64,000 bases of DNA from Opitutia bacterium (GTDB lineage: Bacteria; Verrucomicrobiota; Verrucomicrobiae; Opitutales; UBA953): positions 1-64,000 of the forward strand of contig SFEJ01000005.1 in the NCBI GenBank assembly GCA_004558035.1. The letters are read 5' to 3'. Position numbers and translations under genes: made by a program. The notes under the pieces were generated by a model that worked only from the letters and a program-made list of their open reading frames with translations, was not told the origin of the DNA and did not search any database. This document shows positions 61,377 to 64,000 of the stretch, piece after piece (positions within the stretch are counted from its first letter, which is position 1; each line of letters begins with the position of its first letter).

Positions 61377-62474
61377 ATGGCTACGAAAAAAGCTACTGCA
61401 AAGACAACTGCGAAGGCTCCCGCGGCTCCGGCGAAAAAAGCCTGCTGCCGCAAGGCCTGCGCGAAAAAGGCGGCGCCGAAGGCCGTCAAGATCTACCACG
61501 ACAAGGACGTCGACGATTCGGTCCTGAAGGGCAAGACGATCGCCGTCATCGGCTTCGGCGCCCAGGGTCGCGCCCAGGCGCTCTGCCTGCGTGACAGCGG
61601 CGTGAACGTCATCATCGGCGTGCGCGCGGGCAAGTCGTTCAAGGCCGCGAAGGCCGCGGGCTTCGAGACGCTCTCCGTGGACAAGGCCGCGAAGAAGGCG
61701 GACATCATCCACATTCTGCTTCCGGACGAAAGCCACAAGAAGGTTTACGCGGAACAGATTGCGAAGTACGTCACGCCTGGCAAGACGCTGTGCTGCTCGC
61801 ACGGGTTCGCCTACGTGTTCAAGAACATCGTTCCGCCGGAAGGCGTGGACGTGATCATGGTCGCGCCCAAGGGCCCGGGAACGGAAGTGCGCCGCGTCTT
61901 CGAAGAAGGCTTCGGCTGCCCCGGTCTCGTCGCGGTGTTCCAGGACGCCAGCGGCAACGCGATGCAGACGGCGCTCGCGATCGCGAAAGGCGAAGGCCTC
62001 ACGCGCGGCGGCGTGCTCGAATGCACGATGCAGCAGGAAACCTACGAAGACCTCTTCGGCGAACAGAACGTTCTCTGCGGCGGCATCGTGGACCTGATGA
62101 AGTACGGCTTCGAAACGCTGATCGAAGCGGGCTACCCGCCGGAAATGGCGTACTTCGAGTGCATCCACGAAGCCAAGCTCATCGTGGACATCATCTACAA
62201 CAAGGGCATCGCGGCGATGAACGCCGTCATCTCCAACACGGCTGAATTCGGCGAATACTACAACGGGCCGAAGATCATCACGCCGGACGTCAAGAAGCGC
62301 ATGAAGGAATCGCTGAAGCGCATCGAAAGCGGCGAATTCGCCAAGACCTGGATGAAGGAAGCCGAAAAGGGCGCCCCGACGCTCGCCAAGAAGCGCGAAC
62401 AGCTCGCGAAGCACCCGGCGGAAGTCGTCGGCGCGAAGATCCGCCAGCTCTTCGAACGCAAGGCCTCCAAATAA
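61377..62474 (+). CDS. ilvC: ketol-acid reductoisomerase with N-terminal extension
   Basis: In this 365-residue protein the catalytic part (from about residue 37) is a KARI: NAD(P) motif GFGAQGRAQA near 60, VRAGKS (cofactor phosphate loop), VAPKGPGTEVRR, and knotted-domain metal ligands in ECTMQQETYEDLFGEQNVLCGGI. It converts acetolactate to dihydroxyisovalerate. The first 36 residues are Lys/Ala/Thr-rich with a CCRKAC cluster, absent from usual KARI (about 330 residues). ilvH is 22 bases upstream. It holds few GGGAACG words. Confidence 0.93.
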   Translation: MATKKATAKTTAKAPAAPAKKACCRKACAKKAAPKAVKIYHDKDVDDSVLKGKTIAVIGFGAQGRAQALCLRDSGVNVIIGVRAGKSFKAAKAAGFETLSVDKAAKKADIIHILLPDESHKKVYAEQIAKYVTPGKTLCCSHGFAYVFKNIVPPEGVDVIMVAPKGPGTEVRRVFEEGFGCPGLVAVFQDASGNAMQTALAIAKGEGLTRGGVLECTMQQETYEDLFGEQNVLCGGIVDLMKYGFETLIEAGYPPEMAYFECIHEAKLIVDIIYNKGIAAMNAVISNTAEFGEYYNGPKIITPDVKKRMKESLKRIESGEFAKTWMKEAEKGAPTLAKKREQLAKHPAEVVGAKIRQLFERKASK

Positions 62475-62487
62475 GGCTTGCCGATTC

Positions 62488-62521
62488 GCGCGTTCCCGCG
62501 GAAATCCCGCGGGAACGCGTC
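62488..62521. terminator. hairpin of two GGGAACG words after ilvC
   Basis: CGCGTTCCCGCGG and CCGCGGGAACGCG would form a 13-bp stem with a 4-base loop. No T run follows, so termination is less certain than at the other sites. Confidence 0.6.
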
Positions 62522-62572
62522 GTCTCCGCGACTTTCCCTCCTCCGAACACCCGAAATCCACCTCAGCCGATC

Positions 62573-63652
62573 ATGAAAAAAACTCTTCTCCCCTTTACGC
62601 TCGCCGCGGGAACGCTGATTCTCGCCGCGAACCTTTCCGCGGACGAGATCCGCTGCAAGAACGGCGCGCTCGTCGTCGGCGAAATCTCCGCAATCGACGG
62701 CGGCGTCGTCACCGTCAAAACGTCCAACACGGAATCGGACGAAACCAAGATCAAGCAGAGCGAAGTGCTCTCGATCTCCCGCGACGCCGCGCTGAACGTC
62801 CGCACGTCCTCCGGCGCGACGCTGCAGGGCCCCGTGACCGCCTCGCAGACGCCCGGCGAAATCGTCGTCGGCGGCACCTCGGTCGCGATCTCCGACGTCA
62901 CTTCGTCCTGGCTTCTCGACGGGAAAAGCCCCGAAGAGCGCGAAGCCGAAAAATTCAATTACGCGGTCGAATACGAAGTCGGCGCGACCCTCACGGGAAC
63001 GACCGGCAACACCGAAAGCGTCACCGGCGGCGCCTACGCGCAGACCGTCATCAAGAACGCCGTCAACGCCCTCAAGCTGTACTTGAAATATAATTACGGG
63101 AAGACGCGCGACGACGACGCCGACGTCTGGACGAAGTCCGCGGACAACCTGCACGCCGGCTTCGACTGGACGTCCGAGTTCCACAAGCCCTGGTTCTGGT
63201 ACGCGCGCACGGACGCCGGCTTCGACCGCGTGCAGAACATCGAGTTCTTCGACGTGAGCGCGGCAGGCTTCGGGCTCAAGATTCTCAACGAAGACGATTG
63301 GCACTTCTCGGTCCGAGGCGGTCTCTCTTACCGCTACGAACGCTACAAGCACTACGTGGGCGACACCTGGGATTCGAAGGACGACACGAACACGATCGGT
63401 CTCGACTTCGGGCTCTCGCACGACTACGCGTGGAGCTGGGGCAAGATCGTGACGGAGATTTCCTACGTCCCCGGTCTCGACGACATCAACCACTACTACG
63501 TCGTGCACGAAACCTACCTGCAGATGCAGATCAAGAACGTCGAGCAGCTGTATTTCCGCATCGGCATGAAGAACGAATACCGTTCTCCCAAGACGGCGGA
63601 AGAAAACCTGGACACGACCTACTACGCCCAGCTCGTCTTCGCCTGGAAATAA
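62573..63652 (+). CDS. DUF481 outer-membrane protein
   Basis: This 359-residue protein has a signal peptide (cleavage near residue 24, NLSADE). A small N-terminal part (residues 25-110) is followed by a DUF481 beta-barrel: strands such as YEVGATLTGTTGNTESVTGG, LYLKYNYGKTRDDD and FGLKILNEDDWHFSVRGGLSYRYERY, ending in an aromatic residue before the final Lys (FAWK). DUF481 proteins are salt-induced or membrane-associated barrels of unknown function. Monocistronic, with a strong terminator after it. Confidence 0.85.
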   Translation: MKKTLLPFTLAAGTLILAANLSADEIRCKNGALVVGEISAIDGGVVTVKTSNTESDETKIKQSEVLSISRDAALNVRTSSGATLQGPVTASQTPGEIVVGGTSVAISDVTSSWLLDGKSPEEREAEKFNYAVEYEVGATLTGTTGNTESVTGGAYAQTVIKNAVNALKLYLKYNYGKTRDDDADVWTKSADNLHAGFDWTSEFHKPWFWYARTDAGFDRVQNIEFFDVSAAGFGLKILNEDDWHFSVRGGLSYRYERYKHYVGDTWDSKDDTNTIGLDFGLSHDYAWSWGKIVTEISYVPGLDDINHYYVVHETYLQMQIKNVEQLYFRIGMKNEYRSPKTAEENLDTTYYAQLVFAWK

Positions 63653-63670
63653 GGTCCGTTCCCTCTACCG

Positions 63671-63713
63671 AAAAAAGCGTTCCCGCGGGCATTTTCGCGG
63701 GAACGCTTTTTTT
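63671..63713 (+). terminator. long terminator from two GGGAACG words
   Basis: AAAAAAGCGTTCCCGCG and CGCGGGAACGCTTTTTT form a 17-bp perfect stem with an 8-base loop. Confidence 0.9.
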
Positions 63714-63819
63714 CGTCGGCGGACGACGGACGCCGAACCGCCTTCCCGCCGCGCGCGCTTAAAGCTCGACAAGATTTTCGCAAACGCGGAAAATGTGCGA
63801 AATTCAGAAATTTTTTGCT

Positions 63820-64000
63820 ATGAAACCGGTAGTATTCAACAGTACACTCCTCCGCGACGCGCACCAGTCGCTCGCGGCAACCCGAATGAGCACGGCACAG
63901 ATGCTCCCGATTTTGGACAAGCTCGACGCCGTCGGCTACGGACGCCTCGAAACCTGGGGCGGCGCCTCCATCGACGCCGGCCTGCGCTTCCTCAAAGAAT
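63820..64000 (+). CDS. oxaloacetate decarboxylase alpha / pyruvate carboxylase B subunit (5' part)
   Basis: The first 60 residues are visible before the window edge. STLLRDAHQSLAATRM is the metal-binding and catalytic start of the carboxyltransferase domain shared by OadA and PycB, and YGRLETWGGASIDAGLRFL follows as usual. The biotin-carrier end lies outside. Whether it acts as sodium-pumping decarboxylase or as carboxylase cannot be decided here. Confidence 0.85.
   Translation, partial: MKPVVFNSTLLRDAHQSLAATRMSTAQMLPILDKLDAVGYGRLETWGGASIDAGLRFLKE

Overview
The window is a GC-rich (mostly above 60 % GC), gene-dense stretch of a bacterial chromosome. No rRNA, transposase, integrase or CRISPR array is visible. 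The gene set suggests a Gram-negative, probably PVC-superphylum organism, most likely Verrucomicrobiota (Opitutae-like). The reasons are an oversized GreA/GreB-domain protein with a long N-terminal extension, lipoproteins, an RND efflux system and a DUF481 outer-membrane protein, few Shine-Dalgarno sequences, and intergenic repeats of the 'CGCAAAGACGCAAAG' and 'GAACACGAAT' types. This placement is an inference and no 16S is present.

Layout. 1-6.4 kb (minus strand): surface-polysaccharide cluster with three family-2 glycosyltransferase genes (two with tandem catalytic domains, the first cut by the window edge) and UDP-galactopyranose mutase. 6.4-8.2 kb: repeat-rich gap, then an AAA/DUF4143 ATPase. 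8.2-12.9 kb: lipoprotein cluster COG3014 - YcfL - LpoB (activation of peptidoglycan synthesis) and an M48 membrane protease. 12.9-20.2 kb: HAD phosphatase, C_GCAxxG_C_C protein, pyrE, a membrane protein, a methyltransferase, mutL, folP and rsmA. 20.5-23.1 kb: a restriction-modification-like island made of a small putative regulator, an EcoRI-family adenine methyltransferase and a DUF262-HNH nuclease. 23.2-29 kb: dnaK, DUF192, an unknown lipoprotein, DUF4186 and the GreA/GreB-domain protein. 29.2-33.3 kb: phoU, pstB, pstA, prmA and purN. 33.4-36.8 kb: an unknown membrane protein and nuoD, nuoC, nuoB. 37-44 kb: tetR - MFP - RND - OMF efflux operon. 44-50 kb: a lipoprotein, hisG, then thiSGHF with a DsrE-like and a TusA-like gene. 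50-56.5 kb: RNase Y, tRNA-Arg, an RHH protein, hisD, cysS and a DUF374 acyltransferase. 56.5-64 kb: plsX and rpmF, tRNA-Pro, a SulP transporter, tRNA-Val with ilvH and ilvC, a DUF481 protein, and the start of a carboxylase/decarboxylase gene (oadA/pycB).

The most striking feature is not a gene. A non-palindromic word, GCGGGAACG (core CGGGAACG), occurs in both orientations throughout the window, inside and outside genes, at about 35 exact cores in the first 10.2 kb by my hand count. Base composition predicts fewer than one. Pairs of it in inverted orientation make up most of the recognisable terminators. This resembles the architecture of DNA uptake sequences (Neisseria, Pasteurellaceae) or the HIP1 repeat of cyanobacteria, but the word itself is none that I know. 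At least three further families of intergenic repeats are present: palindromes of about 150 bp, ACGAA/CGCAAAG-type repeats, and a short hairpin showing a compensatory stem change.
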